Of a stretch of DNA of 64,000 bases, positions 1 to 13,493 are shown one piece after another; position 1 is the first letter of the stretch; each line of letters begins with the position of its first letter. The stretch comes from Neobacillus endophyticus (lineage in GTDB: Bacteria; Bacillota; Bacilli; Bacillales; Cytobacillaceae). The DNA is taken from the NCBI RefSeq assembly GCF_013248975.1, contig NZ_JABRWH010000001.1, positions 3,182,001 to 3,246,000 on the forward strand, in the 5' to 3' direction. Below the pieces are notes generated by a model that was not told the origin of the DNA, ran no database searches, and saw only the letters and a program-made list of their open reading frames with translations. Both the position numbers and the translations under genes were made by a program.

Positions 1-2
1 CG

Positions 3-2113
<2,111 letters not shown>

Positions 2114-2117
<4 letters not shown>

Positions 2118-2746
2118 AACAATCAATTGCTGCAAGACTTTTAGAAATTAATGCTGTAGCATTAAAGCCAAACGATCCGTTTACATGGACATCTGGACTT
2201 CGGTCGCCAATCTACTGTGATAACCGGTTAACTCTCTCTTTTCCTGCAGTTAGACGGGAAATTGCCGAAGGATTAAAGCAGCTGATACATGAATATTTTT
2301 CAGGTGCTGAAGTAATTGCCGGTACGGCCACTGCAGGAATTCCACATGCTGCCTGGGTCAGTGAACTTTTAGACTTGCCAATGTGTTATGTACGTTCGAA
2401 GCCAAAGGGGCATGGCAAAGGAAATCAGATTGAAGGAAAAGTGGAAGCTGGCCAGAAGGTAGTGGTAGTGGAGGATTTAATTTCTACTGGGGGAAGTGTC
2501 ATTACGGCTGTTCAGGCTTTAAAAGAAGCTGGTTGTGAAATCCTTGGAGTAGTATCCATTTTTACCTACGGACTTGAAAAAGGAAAAGAAGCTTTTGCAA
2601 AAGAAAACATTATCAGTCATTCATTAACTGATTTTGCATCTTTAGTGGATACAGCCATTATAAAAGGATATATCAGCGCTACTGATCAAGAAAGCTTATT
2701 ATCATGGAGCAAGGATCCTGCCTTATGGAGTAAAAAATACGAGTAA
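2114..2746 (+). CDS. pyrE: Orotate phosphoribosyltransferase
   Basis: PyrE joins orotate to PRPP to make OMP. The 210-residue protein has the type I phosphoribosyltransferase PRPP loop [12 protein letters not shown] at about residues 117-128 and the flexible loop [13 protein letters not shown] before it. ATG 2114 overlaps the pyrF stop, and the region just upstream (GGAAGGGAGC) can act as ribosome binding site. An in-frame ATG 30 bases upstream would only add residues not seen in the family. It is the last gene of the pyr operon and is followed at once by a hairpin terminator shared with the opposing rqcH gene. Confidence 0.96.
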
Positions 2747-2773
2747 AAAAAGCCCCGATTTCGGGGCTTTAAT
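2745..2773. terminator. Bidirectional terminator between pyrE and rqcH
   Basis: A stem AAAGCCCCGA/TCGGGGCTTT (2749-2770) sits between the convergent genes. Read on the minus strand it is followed by seven T residues, so it is strongest for rqcH. On the plus strand only a short TTT and a T-rich stretch follow, so termination of the pyr operon may be weaker. Confidence 0.85.
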
Positions 2774-4482
2774 CATTTCTTTAATTGAAGCACTATTTCC
2801 TCATCCGGGGTAACATACACTGTTTGCTGATTTTCATAAATAACAAATCCTGGCTTCGCACCACTTGGTTTTTTTACATTTCTGACCTTCGTAAAGTCGA
2901 CGGGGACCGAGCTTGAATTTCTTGCTTTACTAAAATAGGCAGCGAGCATGGCGGCTTCTGTTATCGTTTCTTCGGAGGGTTCTTTACTGCGAATGACAAC
3001 ATGGGAGCCAGGAATATCCTTAGTGTGGAGCCAAATTTCATCTCTTGCTGCCAGTTTATTGGTTAAATAATCATTTTGTTTATTATTTTTACCGACGATG
3101 ATTTCAGTGCCATCTGTCGCTTGAAAATAATCAAGTATAGGTTTTGCATTTTGCAGCTTTTTCCCGTTGCGTCTTTGCCGTTCGCGAATATAACCGCCCT
3201 CTACAAGCTCTTCGCGAATTTCTTGTAAGTCCTTTGGTGAAGCCGTTTGGATCTGCTGCAGCAAATTATCAAAATAGGCTGTTTCCTCTTTTGCTTTTTC
3301 AATTTGCTCCAACACTACTTGCATGGCATTTTTCGCTTTTTGATATTTTGAAAAATACTTTTGGGCATTTTCTGATGGGGTTTTTCTTGGATCAAGCGGA
3401 ATGGTTATTGTGCCTCCAGCTTCGTCATAATAATCGAGGACTTCAATTTCGCCCATTCCTTTTTTAACAGCATAAAGATTGGCTGTTAATAGCTCGCCAA
3501 AGCGTTGATATTCATCAGCTTGTTCCGCTTCCAATAAAGTTGCTTTAAGCTTTTCAATTTTTTTTTCGTTTTTTTCTTTTTCATTGCTGATAAAACGCTC
3601 AATATCATTTCCCTGCTGTTTGACACGGTCGCGCTCTGCTTTTCCAAAATAGAAACGATCCAGCATTTCGCTTAAGGAGGTAAAACTTTTGACTTCTCCT
3701 TTTATATATTCAAGCGGGAAGAGATAGAATGTATCACGGTCAGCAGAAGTCATGATGGACGGTGAAAGATCCCTATTTTGAATTCTTTTTATTAACCCAA
3801 CAAACGACTTTGGCACTGTAGTCCGATTGGCTAGTCCGCTTTGATAAATGACTTCCTTCGCAAATATTGGAGATATCCCAGCAAAGTGTTCCACTAGTTG
3901 CTTGTCCAATTTTCCCCCGTTAAAATCGAGTAGTCTTAATACATCATCTTCTGATGTGTCAAATGGATTTTGCTTGTTTTGGGCAGGCGGAAAAATATAA
4001 TCTTGCCCCGGCATAATGGCGCGATAACTGTTTACGGCATATGTAATATGTTTGATACTATCTAATATGAGATTTCGGGATTTATCGACCAGTATAATAT
4101 TGCTATGTCTGCCCATAATCTCAATGATTAGTTGTTTATAACTAATATCGCCAATTTCATTGCGGCCTTTGATTTCTAAAATGATGATTCGATCATTATC
4201 CATTTGATACAAATCCTCGAGTATATGACCTTCAATATGCTTTCTAAGAAGCATGCAAAACATTGGGGGCTCACTCGGATTATCGTATGCCTCATTTGTA
4301 AGCTGTGCTCTGGCATAGCTTGGATGTGCTGATAAAAGGAGCTTTTGATTCACTCCATTTGCTCGGATCGTTAAAATAATTTCGTTTTTATATGGCTGAT
4401 GAACTTTATTAATCCGTCCTCCTTTTAAAGATTTGGAAAGCTCGTCGGCCATTGCTTTGGAAAATAAACCATCAAATGACAT
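2773..4482 (-). CDS. rqcH: Ribosome quality control protein RqcH (Rqc2/NEMF family, YloA)
   Basis: RqcH binds split 50S subunits that hold a stalled peptidyl-tRNA and recruits alanyl-tRNA to add C-terminal alanine tails that mark the chain for degradation. The 569-residue protein has the NFACT-N domain, including Asp97-Arg98 that the B. subtilis protein needs for tRNA binding, then a helix-hairpin-helix and coiled-coil middle part. The C-terminal NFACT-R domain contains [18 protein letters not shown] start at the ATG read from 4482 (MSFDGLF), as in B. subtilis. The ATG three codons earlier overlaps the AAAGGAT ribosome binding site. Older annotations call this family fibronectin-binding protein. 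It is alone on the minus strand, converging on the pyr operon. Confidence 0.93.
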   Translation of the reverse strand: MSFDGLFSKAMADELSKSLKGGRINKVHQPYKNEIILTIRANGVNQKLLLSAHPSYARAQLTNEAYDNPSEPPMFCMLLRKHIEGHILEDLYQMDNDRIIILEIKGRNEIGDISYKQLIIEIMGRHSNIILVDKSRNLILDSIKHITYAVNSYRAIMPGQDYIFPPAQNKQNPFDTSEDDVLRLLDFNGGKLDKQLVEHFAGISPIFAKEVIYQSGLANRTTVPKSFVGLIKRIQNRDLSPSIMTSADRDTFYLFPLEYIKGEVKSFTSLSEMLDRFYFGKAERDRVKQQGNDIERFISNEKEKNEKKIEKLKATLLEAEQADEYQRFGELLTANLYAVKKGMGEIEVLDYYDEAGGTITIPLDPRKTPSENAQKYFSKYQKAKNAMQVVLEQIEKAKEETAYFDNLLQQIQTASPKDLQEIREELVEGGYIRERQRRNGKKLQNAKPILDYFQATDGTEIIVGKNNKQNDYLTNKLAARDEIWLHTKDIPGSHVVIRSKEPSEETITEAAMLAAYFSKARNSSSVPVDFTKVRNVKKPSGAKPGFVIYENQQTVYVTPDEEIVLQLKK

Positions 4483-4660
4483 GAAAAACATCCTTTACTT
4501 CGAACTATACATAAGTATACCCTACCTGAAGCCTGTCTGCCGAATTTTCGCTTACAGGTTTAGTATTTTCATATCATTCCCATTCTTATAGCATTTTTTT
4601 GGACGACCCCGAATATGCTGTCTATAGATTAGGTATTTAAGGGGGAAGTGAGATGGTCGG

Positions 4661-7339
4661 ATGAAGTTCCATGAGATGGAGATCAGCAAAGTAGAAAAGG
4701 CCTTAGAAACCGACTTTTTGTCTGGATTGTCACAAGAACAAGCAGAGAGCAGGTTGAGAAAACACGGATTTAATGAATTGGATGCAGGAGAAAAGCAGTC
4801 CGCTTTACTCTTATTTTTTAGCCAATTTAAAGATTTTATGGTCCTTGTTCTGCTTGCTGCTACTTTAATTTCAGGATTGCTGGGCGAATATATCGACGCT
4901 ATTGCGATCATTGCGATTGTTATCATAAATGGGTTTTTAGGATTTTTCCAAGAGCGGCGTGCGGAGAAGTCGCTCGACGCCTTGAAAGAATTATCTGCTC
5001 CGCAGGCAATGGTCTTAAGGGATGGGAACTGGATTAAAATTCCTTCAAAGGAAATGGTGGTCGGTGATATCTTAAGATTTGCCAGTGGAGATCGGATTGG
5101 AGCAGATGTCCGCGTTATTGATGCCAAAAGCTTGGAAATAGAAGAATCTGCGTTGACAGGTGAATCACTTCCAGTTTCAAAGCATACAGACTGTCTATCG
5201 AATCCCAATCCAGGTATCGGTGACATGGAAAATATCGCTTTTATGGGAACAATGATCACAAGAGGAAGCGGTTCAGGAGTTGTTATAGCTACCGGTATGA
5301 AAACAGCCATGGGGCAAATCGCAGGATTACTTCAAAGTGCAGAATCGCAAGAAACACCGCTTCAGCGACGCTTGGAACAATTGGGGAAAATTCTCATCAC
5401 AGTGGCATTATTTCTAACGGTCCTCGTTGTTGCCATTGGTGTTATTCAAGGTCATGATATCTATACGATGTTTTTAGCGGGGGTATCCCTCGCAGTAGCT
5501 GCCATTCCTGAAGGGCTTCCTGCGATTGTCACGGTAGCATTGTCACTCGGTGTTCAAAAAATGATCAAGAAGAATGCTATTGTTCGAAAGCTGCCGGCTG
5601 TTGAAACCCTTGGATGCGCTTCTGTCATTTGTTCCGATAAGACAGGAACGATGACACAAAACAAGATGACGGTAACCCATTTATGGAGCGGCGGGCAAAC
5701 ATGGACAGTAGACGGAGTTGGATATCAGCCGAAAGGGAATTTTTTCAAAAATGAACAAAAGATCCTTCTAAAGGATGAAAAGGCTTTACAGCAGATGCTC
5801 GTTTTTGGGATGCTTTGCAATCATTCTGAGATTAGTTTGAAGGATGAGGAATATATATTGGATGGGGACCCTACAGAAGGTGCATTGCTGGTTAGTGCAA
5901 TGAAAGCGGGTTTTCACCGGCAAAAGCTATTGGAGGAATTTACGATTATCAACGAATTCCCCTTTGATTCGGTAAGAAAAATGATGAGCATTCATGTAAA
6001 AGATAAGCATGGCAAACATTTTATCGTAACAAAAGGGGCACCTGATGTGCTTTTGGGAATTAGCGAAACGATTCTTTGGAGTGGACGGAATCAAATTTTA
6101 AATAAGGAAACTCAATTGAAGGTCCAAGATGCTATCAATTCCCTCGCATCACAGGCCCTCAGGACAATCGCTATTGCTTATAAGCCGATTAAAGCAAACA
6201 CTCTCATCTTAAGTGAGCATGAAGCGGAAAAAAACTTAACCTTTATTGGTGTTCAGGGAATGATTGATCCGCCAAGACCTGAAGTAAGGGATGCCGTAAA
6301 AGAATGTAAAGAAGCAGGCATTAAGACTGTCATGATTACCGGGGATCATGTGATTACTGCGAAAGCCATTGCCGCGCAGCTGGGCATTTTAACAAAGAAA
6401 AGTAAAGTATTCGATGGAAAAACTTTATCAGCTATGACGGTAGATGAGCTAGAAGAAGTTGTTGAAGAAGTTTCTGTGTTTGCCAGGGTATCACCAGAAC
6501 ATAAGTTGAAAATTGTTAACGCCTTGCAGAACAGAGGACATATCGTTGCAATGACAGGAGATGGTGTAAATGATGCTCCTGCGATTAAGGCAGCTGATAT
6601 AGGTGTTGCCATGGGGATAACAGGTACAGATGTAGCCAAAGAAGCTTCGGCCCTTGTCTTATTGGACGATAATTTCGCTACCATAAAAGCGGCTATTAAA
6701 GAAGGCAGAAATATATATGAAAACATCCGCAAGTTTGTCCGATATTTGCTGGCATCCAATGTGGGAGAAATTTTGGTGATGCTGTTCGCGATGATTTTGG
6801 CACTGCCGCTGCCGCTTTTGCCGATTCAAATCTTGTGGGTGAATTTAGTAACCGATGGACTACCAGCAATGGCGCTTGGTCTTGACAGACCCGAAGAAAA
6901 CGTAATGAAGCGCGGACCAAGGAGCCCGAATGAAGGGGTTTTTTCTCGCGGTTTAGGTTGGAAGGTTGTTTCCCGAGGATTTTTAATAGGGATTGTAACG
7001 TTGCTTGCCTTTATGATTATTTACCATAATGATCCTTCACAGCTGGATTATGCTCAGACTATAGCATTTGCTACTCTTGTCATGGCTCAATTGATCCATG
7101 TGTTCGATTGCAGGAGTGAAAAGTCTGTATTATCCAGAAATCCTTTTGGAAACCAATTTTTAGTCTGGGCAGTTATTTCATCCCTTGTTTTAATGCTTGT
7201 TGTTATTTATTATCCTCCATTACAGCCGATTTTCCACACACTACCGATTGCCGCAAAGGATTGGCTGCTTATTGTCGGCTTATCTTCCGTACCAACTTTT
7301 TTACTAGCGGGATCATTTTTGTTAAGAAAAACAAAATAA
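4661..7339 (+). CDS. yloB: P-type calcium-transporting ATPase (YloB)
   Basis: This 892-residue P2A-type ATPase is a SERCA-like calcium pump of the cytoplasmic membrane; in B. subtilis YloB calcium-dependent phosphorylation accompanies sporulation. An N-terminal cation ATPase domain is followed by paired membrane helices and the actuator motif TGES. Then come AIPEGLPAIV in M4, the phosphorylated Asp326 in SDKTGTMT, the nucleotide domain (KGAPDVLL) and the hinge motif TGDGVNDAPAIK. M5-M6 carry the ion ligands (NVGEI, NLVTDGLPAMALG), and four more helices end the protein. ATG 4661 is preceded by AGGGGG with rather long spacing. It stands between divergent rqcH and its own terminator, so it is probably a single-gene unit. 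Confidence 0.94.
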   Translation: MKFHEMEISKVEKALETDFLSGLSQEQAESRLRKHGFNELDAGEKQSALLLFFSQFKDFMVLVLLAATLISGLLGEYIDAIAIIAIVIINGFLGFFQERRAEKSLDALKELSAPQAMVLRDGNWIKIPSKEMVVGDILRFASGDRIGADVRVIDAKSLEIEESALTGESLPVSKHTDCLSNPNPGIGDMENIAFMGTMITRGSGSGVVIATGMKTAMGQIAGLLQSAESQETPLQRRLEQLGKILITVALFLTVLVVAIGVIQGHDIYTMFLAGVSLAVAAIPEGLPAIVTVALSLGVQKMIKKNAIVRKLPAVETLGCASVICSDKTGTMTQNKMTVTHLWSGGQTWTVDGVGYQPKGNFFKNEQKILLKDEKALQQMLVFGMLCNHSEISLKDEEYILDGDPTEGALLVSAMKAGFHRQKLLEEFTIINEFPFDSVRKMMSIHVKDKHGKHFIVTKGAPDVLLGISETILWSGRNQILNKETQLKVQDAINSLASQALRTIAIAYKPIKANTLILSEHEAEKNLTFIGVQGMIDPPRPEVRDAVKECKEAGIKTVMITGDHVITAKAIAAQLGILTKKSKVFDGKTLSAMTVDELEEVVEEVSVFARVSPEHKLKIVNALQNRGHIVAMTGDGVNDAPAIKAADIGVAMGITGTDVAKEASALVLLDDNFATIKAAIKEGRNIYENIRKFVRYLLASNVGEILVMLFAMILALPLPLLPIQILWVNLVTDGLPAMALGLDRPEENVMKRGPRSPNEGVFSRGLGWKVVSRGFLIGIVTLLAFMIIYHNDPSQLDYAQTIAFATLVMAQLIHVFDCRSEKSVLSRNPFGNQFLVWAVISSLVLMLVVIYYPPLQPIFHTLPIAAKDWLLIVGLSSVPTFLLAGSFLLRKTK

Positions 7340-7349
7340 ATTGTGTTAT

Positions 7350-7394
7350 AATCCAAAAAGTGATAGAAACGCTATTACTTTTTGGATTTTTTTA
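7350..7394 (+). terminator. Terminator after yloB
   Basis: A 17-bp stem (7350-7366 with 7372-7388, one G-U pair, five-base loop) is followed by a run of T residues. Confidence 0.9.
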
Positions 7395-7436
7395 ATGAAG
7401 GAAAGCCGATTATTATCTAGGATGGATGTGCAATAG

Positions 7437-8312
7437 ATGGTAAATAGTATGACAGGCTTTGGCAGAGGGAAAGCAGCATCGGAATCCTATACCGTAAATG
7501 TAGAAATAAAAACAGTCAATCATCGTTTTTCTGAAATAAGTATTCGTATGCCGAGGCAGCTTTTAAAGATGGAAGATAAAATTAAGAAAAGGCTGAACAA
7601 GCATATTCACCGAGGCAGGGCAGAGATCTATGTAAGCGTAGAAGGTGAAGGTGTTGTGACCAGAAGCATTAGAGTGGATTGGGATCTGATTGATGAATAT
7701 TTCCAGTTCGTTAAACAGGCCATGGAAAAATACGGGATCGAAGGAAATGTTACACTTCAAGAACTGCTGAACCGTTCTGACCTTATACATATTGAAGAAT
7801 CAGAAGCTGCGAACGAAGAACTTGAAAACCTGGTTCTATCTGCTGTGGAAGAAGCAATCGTTTTACTTAGACAAATGCGAAACACAGAAGGGGAAGAATT
7901 AAAAAAGGACCTGCTTATTATCTTAAACCGTCTGGAATCAGATTTAACGGAGCTTCAGGAGCTTGCACCGCTGGTTGTAAATTTCTTTAAAGACCGGCTG
8001 ATGAAAAGAATGCAGGAATTCACTGGGGGGCTGCTTGATGAAACAAGGCTTCTAACAGAAGTTGCTGTGTTTGCAGAAAAAGCAGATATTAATGAAGAAA
8101 TAACGAGGTTAAAGAGTCATATAGGGCAATTCATCCAAACCTTAAATACGGTTGAATCTATTGGAAGAAAACTGGATTTTCTTGTTCAGGAAATGAACAG
8201 GGAAGTAAATACAATTGGTTCAAAAGCGAATGACTCACGGATTGCAACAAAAGTAGTAGAAATGAAAAGCTTGCTGGAAAAGCTTAAAGAACAGGTCCAA
8301 AATATCGAATAA
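7437..8312 (+). CDS. yloC: YicC-family endoribonuclease (YloC)
   Basis: The 291-residue protein starts MVNSMTGFGRG, the N-terminal signature of the YicC/YloC family, and has the family-typical end with EMNREVNTIGSKAND. The E. coli relative YicC is an endoribonuclease acting on small RNAs, so RNA cleavage is the likely role here; the exact targets are unknown. The middle is rich in Glu and Leu and predicted helical. ATG 7437 follows AGGATGG. It leads the yloC-remA-gmk-rpoZ cluster as in B. subtilis, with a strong terminator upstream separating it from yloB. Confidence 0.9.
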   Translation: MVNSMTGFGRGKAASESYTVNVEIKTVNHRFSEISIRMPRQLLKMEDKIKKRLNKHIHRGRAEIYVSVEGEGVVTRSIRVDWDLIDEYFQFVKQAMEKYGIEGNVTLQELLNRSDLIHIEESEAANEELENLVLSAVEEAIVLLRQMRNTEGEELKKDLLIILNRLESDLTELQELAPLVVNFFKDRLMKRMQEFTGGLLDETRLLTEVAVFAEKADINEEITRLKSHIGQFIQTLNTVESIGRKLDFLVQEMNREVNTIGSKANDSRIATKVVEMKSLLEKLKEQVQNIE

Positions 8313-8363
8313 GCATTGTTTAGATGTTGTTTGATACGGTCAAAATATATTATTGATGATTGG

Positions 8364-9261
<898 letters not shown>

Positions 9262-9262
9262 T

Positions 9263-9487
9263 ATGTTATATCCATCTATTGATGCATTACTTGAAAAAAT
9301 TGATTCAAAATATTCACTAGTTTCTGTAGCTGCAAAGCGTGCGCGTGTTATGCAGATAGCAAAGGATGAAAGATTGCCAAAATACGTTTCACATAAGTAT
9401 GTTGGAAAGTCCCTTGAGGAAATTTACAGCGGTGATTTAACATATCGCATTGCTAAAAAAGTGGATACTGCCGCTAGTGAACAATAA
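9263..9487 (+). CDS. rpoZ: RNA polymerase omega subunit
   Basis: Omega helps assemble and stabilise the beta' subunit of RNA polymerase. The 74-residue product ([17 protein letters not shown]) keeps the core motif AAKRARVMQ and ends in the family's [12 protein letters not shown] region. It is slightly longer than the B. subtilis protein. ATG 9263 follows GGAGG at 9249-9253, which lies in the end of gmk. A terminator follows, closing the yloC-remA-gmk-rpoZ unit. Confidence 0.94.
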   Translation: MLYPSIDALLEKIDSKYSLVSVAAKRARVMQIAKDERLPKYVSHKYVGKSLEEIYSGDLTYRIAKKVDTAASEQ

Positions 9488-9509
9488 TTAACCATACATG
9501 GCAGGATTG

Positions 9510-9559
9510 AAAGGCCTGGTGAAAAGGATCATTCCTTTGCATCAGCCTTTTTATTTTTT
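9510..9559 (+). terminator. Terminator after rpoZ
   Basis: The outer arms AAAGGCCTGGTG and CATCAGCCTTT pair with one bulge and one G-U pair around an inner AAAGG/CCTTT stem, and a T-rich tail follows. Confidence 0.8.
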
Positions 9560-9715
9560 GTAGATTGATACTCTTGCGATGCTCTTGGAGTATAATCCAA
9601 CAGGTACTATAGCACTAAAAGAAGTTTGTCGAATCAAGTGCGAAAAAAGGTGAAAAAAAGTTGATGTTCTTGCATAATAAAAGGTAAGTGAAAGAAGGAA
9701 AAGCGGGGGATCAGA

Positions 9716-10939
9716 ATGTTAAATAATAAAAAAATTTTATTGTGTGTAACTGGAGGAATTGCAGTATACAAGGCTGCCGCCCTAACGAGCAAACTGGTTC
9801 AGGCAGGAGCGGAAGTCAAAGTCTTGTTAAGCGAATCAGCAGCAAAATTTGTTACTCCCTTAACCTTTCAGGCATTATCCCGCAATGAAGTTTACATAGA
9901 TACTTTTGATGAAAAGAACCCTCATGTGATTGCCCATATAAACCTTGCTGACTGGGCCGATTTAATCCTTGTTGCTCCGGCAACAGCTAATACAATTGGA
10001 AAACTGGCCAACGGGATTGCTGATAATATGGTCACAACCACGTTACTCGCGGCCACAGCTCCAGTATGGATTGCGTCAGCAATGAATGTCCATATGTATG
10101 ACCACCCGGCTGTTAAGAAAAATATAGCTCAACTAATAGAATATGGGTATCAATTTATTGAGCCTAGTGAAGGCTATCTTGCTTGTGGATATGTTGGAAA
10201 AGGCCGGTTAGAGGAGCCCGAAAAAATAGTTGATCTCATGGAACAATATTTTTTCAATGAAAATAAAAAACGCCTAAAAGGAAAAACAGTATTAATTACA
10301 GCTGGCCCAACAAGAGAAAAAATAGATCCAGTCCGTTTCATCTCCAATCACTCCAGTGGGAAAATGGGCTATAGTCTTGCAGAAGAAGCAAAAAAACAAG
10401 GTGCACGTGTTATTCTTGTTTCTGGTCCAGTACAATTGCCAGTGCCTGCAGGTGTCGAAGTCGTAAAAGTTGAAAGTGCAGAAGAAATGTTTAATGCCTG
10501 CATGGATTATTATTCCGATGCGGATGTAGTAATTAAAACAGCGGCTGTTGCAGATTACCGTCCAAAAGTTGTGTACGATCATAAAGTGAAGAAACAGGAT
10601 GGGGATACTGTCATCGAATTGGAAAGGACAAAAGATATTTTATATGAGCTCGGCCAAATAAAAAAACATCAAGTCCTAATCGGTTTTGCTGCTGAAACAG
10701 ATCATGTAGAAGAATATGCTAAAAAGAAGTTATTTAAGAAAAATGCCGATATGATTGTCGCGAATAATGTAAAAACAGAAGGTGCAGGATTTGGAACCGA
10801 CACAAATATAGTCACTTTCTTTAAACAGGACGGCACTATCACCAAATTACCGATTATGACCAAAACGGCGGTGGCGGAAAATATTTTTGTGGAAATTGAT
10901 GGATTTTTGAAGGATAGAGAAAAACATGAGAATTGCTAG
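9716..10939 (+). CDS. coaBC: Bifunctional phosphopantothenoylcysteine decarboxylase/phosphopantothenate-cysteine ligase
   Basis: CoaBC does two steps of coenzyme A synthesis: it joins 4'-phosphopantothenate to cysteine (CoaB) and decarboxylates the product (CoaC). The first ~180 of 407 residues form the FMN-dependent CoaC domain, with VAPATANTIGKLANG, SAMNVHMYDHP and the substrate-clamping Cys in LACGYVGKGRL. The rest is CoaB, with ITAGPTREKIDPVRFISN, SSGKMGYSLA and the AVADYRP region. ATG 9716 follows GCGGGGGA. priA starts inside its last codons, so the two are coupled. Confidence 0.95.
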   Translation: MLNNKKILLCVTGGIAVYKAAALTSKLVQAGAEVKVLLSESAAKFVTPLTFQALSRNEVYIDTFDEKNPHVIAHINLADWADLILVAPATANTIGKLANGIADNMVTTTLLAATAPVWIASAMNVHMYDHPAVKKNIAQLIEYGYQFIEPSEGYLACGYVGKGRLEEPEKIVDLMEQYFFNENKKRLKGKTVLITAGPTREKIDPVRFISNHSSGKMGYSLAEEAKKQGARVILVSGPVQLPVPAGVEVVKVESAEEMFNACMDYYSDADVVIKTAAVADYRPKVVYDHKVKKQDGDTVIELERTKDILYELGQIKKHQVLIGFAAETDHVEEYAKKKLFKKNADMIVANNVKTEGAGFGTDTNIVTFFKQDGTITKLPIMTKTAVAENIFVEIDGFLKDREKHENC

Positions 10940-13337
10940 TGTCATTGTGGATGTTCCCGCCAAACAAACAGATAAGACGTTTGATTACCTGATTCCTGAA
11001 CAATGGAGCGATATTATTCAACCGGGAATGAGAGTGATTGTCCCGTTTGGCCCCCGGAATGTCCAAGGGTTTGTGACAGGAATCAAAACAGAATCTGAAT
11101 TTGTGAAGTTAAGGGAAATCATCGAGCCAATGGACCTTGAACCGGTACTGAATAAAGAATTACTGGCTCTTGGTGACTGGCTGACCGAACAAACATTGTG
11201 TTTTAAAATTTTTGCTTACCAAGTGATGCTCCCTGCAGCCTTAAAAGCAAAATACGAAAAAAAAGTAATCCTTGCTTCAGGTGTTCAGCCCGCAGATTTA
11301 CCAGCAACATTACAATCTTTTTTTGAGCAAAACGACAGGATGGATTGGACTCAAGCATTACATCATGGGCTGGTTTCACTCATACAGCGGGAAGCAGCTA
11401 ATGGCCGTCTTGAAGTGGTTTATGAAGTAAAAGAAAGGGTTAAGAAAAAAAGAGTAAAAATGGTCAGAAGTCTCGCAAATATTCATGAACTGGAGCAGGA
11501 AATGGAAAAGCTTCCTGCCAATGCAGAAAAGCAAAAGCTTGTCTTAAACTATTATCTCCAGCATGATCAACCTATCGAGCTAAAGCAGCTGACTGAGGAG
11601 CTAAAGGTTTCTTCGGCAACATTTAAAACATTAATTGAAAAAGGGCTATTGAAGACATATGAGGTGGAAGTATATCGTAACCCCTTTGAAAATAAATCGT
11701 TCGAACGAACATCCCCTTTGCCATTAACACAAGCACAACAAGGGGCAATTGAACCGATATTAAACTCGATTGAAACGAATCAGCACGAAGTTTTTTTACT
11801 ATATGGTGTAACGGGCAGTGGAAAAACAGAAGTTTATCTTCAAGCAATTCAAGAGGTAATCGAAAAAGGGAAAGAAGCCATTGTGCTGGTACCAGAAATT
11901 TCACTTACGCCACAAATGGTCAATCGTTTTAAAGGAAGATTTGGTGATTTGGTTGCCGTTTTACACAGTGGTTTGTCTGCAGGGGAAAAATATGATGAAT
12001 GGCGTAAGATTCAGCGTAAAGAAGTAAAAGTGGCGGTTGGTGCAAGGTCTGCGATTTTCGCTCCATTTGAGAATATTGGAATTATTATTATTGATGAAGA
12101 GCATGAAACAAGCTATAAGCAAGAAGATATGCCTCGTTATCATGCAAAAGATGTTGCAATTGAAAGAGCAAAAAAATACAACTGTCCTGTCATCTTGGGA
12201 AGTGCAACTCCATCACTTGAATCATTCGCCCGGGCACAAAAGAATGTGTATCATTTGCTGTCACTTCCAACAAGAATGAACAATCAGGCACTACCTTCAG
12301 TTGAAATTATCGATATGCGCGAAGAACTGCGTGCCGGAAACCGTTCAATGTTTTCTCGGAAACTATTTGAATTATTGAAGGACAGACTTGAGAAAGGTGA
12401 GCAGTCCGTTCTTTTTTTAAACAAAAGAGGTCATTCCTCGTTTGTCATGTGCAGGGATTGTGGATACGTGGTCAATTGCCCGAATTGTGATATTTCATTA
12501 ACTTATCACAGAGCCGGTGGGATTATGAAATGCCACTATTGCGGATTTGAAAGTCCTGTCCCAAGAATTTGTCCAGAATGTACTAGTGAATATATTCGCT
12601 ATTTTGGTACCGGTACGCAAAAAGTTGAAGAAGAGCTTGGTAAAATCCTTCCCGAAGCAAGAGTCATTCGCATGGATGTTGACACCACTGGACGAAAAGG
12701 GGCTCATGAACGCCTGTTATCAGATTTCCAAGATGGTAAAGCGGATGTTTTATTAGGTACACAAATGATTGCTAAAGGTTTGGATTTTCCAAACATTACA
12801 CTAGTCGGTGTTTTGTCTGCAGATACTATGCTGCATTTACCGGATTTTCGCTCATCAGAAAAAACATTTCAATTACTAACACAGGTTAGCGGCAGAGCAG
12901 GTCGTCATCAGCTGCCTGGTGAAGTCATTATTCAAACCTACTCACCTGAGCATTACAGCATTATCTTAGCGGGTACACAAGATTACAATCTTTTTTATCA
13001 GCAGGAAATGATGGTTCGGAAAATGCATCATTATCCGCCGTTTTATTATTTATCGATTATAACAGTCACACACGAACAGCTTTTGGCAGCTGTATCGGCA
13101 ACAGAGAAAATTGCTGGATACGTCCGCTCTCAGCTTTCAAATCAGGCTGTTGTTCTGGGCCCGGCAGCATCGCCGATCCCAAGGATTAATAATAGATATC
13201 GCTATCAATGTCTGATAAAATACAAGCGGGAACCGAACCTGACCAAAACATTGAAAACCATTCTTGATCAGCACCAAAGGGAATCAAAAGACGGATTGCT
13301 TGTTTCAATAGACGTCAACCCGTTTATCCTTATGTAA
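10926..13337 (+). CDS. priA: Primosomal replication protein N' (PriA helicase)
   Basis: PriA reloads the replisome at stalled forks and D-loops. The 803-residue protein has the 3' DNA-binding domain (about residues 1-110), a winged-helix part, then the helicase core with Walker A GVTGSGKTEVY and the DEEH box. Two zinc clusters follow with CRDCGYVVNCPNC and CHYCGFES...CPEC, and then the motif LTQVSGRAGRH. The ATG overlaps the end of coaBC by 14 bases. After its stop there is a 156-base gap before def without a convincing terminator. Confidence 0.95.
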   Translation: MRIASVIVDVPAKQTDKTFDYLIPEQWSDIIQPGMRVIVPFGPRNVQGFVTGIKTESEFVKLREIIEPMDLEPVLNKELLALGDWLTEQTLCFKIFAYQVMLPAALKAKYEKKVILASGVQPADLPATLQSFFEQNDRMDWTQALHHGLVSLIQREAANGRLEVVYEVKERVKKKRVKMVRSLANIHELEQEMEKLPANAEKQKLVLNYYLQHDQPIELKQLTEELKVSSATFKTLIEKGLLKTYEVEVYRNPFENKSFERTSPLPLTQAQQGAIEPILNSIETNQHEVFLLYGVTGSGKTEVYLQAIQEVIEKGKEAIVLVPEISLTPQMVNRFKGRFGDLVAVLHSGLSAGEKYDEWRKIQRKEVKVAVGARSAIFAPFENIGIIIIDEEHETSYKQEDMPRYHAKDVAIERAKKYNCPVILGSATPSLESFARAQKNVYHLLSLPTRMNNQALPSVEIIDMREELRAGNRSMFSRKLFELLKDRLEKGEQSVLFLNKRGHSSFVMCRDCGYVVNCPNCDISLTYHRAGGIMKCHYCGFESPVPRICPECTSEYIRYFGTGTQKVEEELGKILPEARVIRMDVDTTGRKGAHERLLSDFQDGKADVLLGTQMIAKGLDFPNITLVGVLSADTMLHLPDFRSSEKTFQLLTQVSGRAGRHQLPGEVIIQTYSPEHYSIILAGTQDYNLFYQQEMMVRKMHHYPPFYYLSIITVTHEQLLAAVSATEKIAGYVRSQLSNQAVVLGPAASPIPRINNRYRYQCLIKYKREPNLTKTLKTILDQHQRESKDGLLVSIDVNPFILM

Positions 13338-13493
13338 TATAGGAGAAAATAAAGTATAAAAAGGGTATTTTGGAGTGCATTGTTGAATATTCCGTTAGAT
13401 GATAGGAGCGGAAAACAACTGCCAAATTAAACAGTCCCATTAAATAGAAAATTTTTTGAAACATCTTTTAAGATGCTTATTGGAGGAAACAAA

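Noticed and set aside
4552..5310. 252-codon open frame on the minus strand inside yloB
   Set aside because: It lies opposite a strongly conserved P-type ATPase, has no recognisable domain or ribosome site and is a by-product of codon use in yloB.
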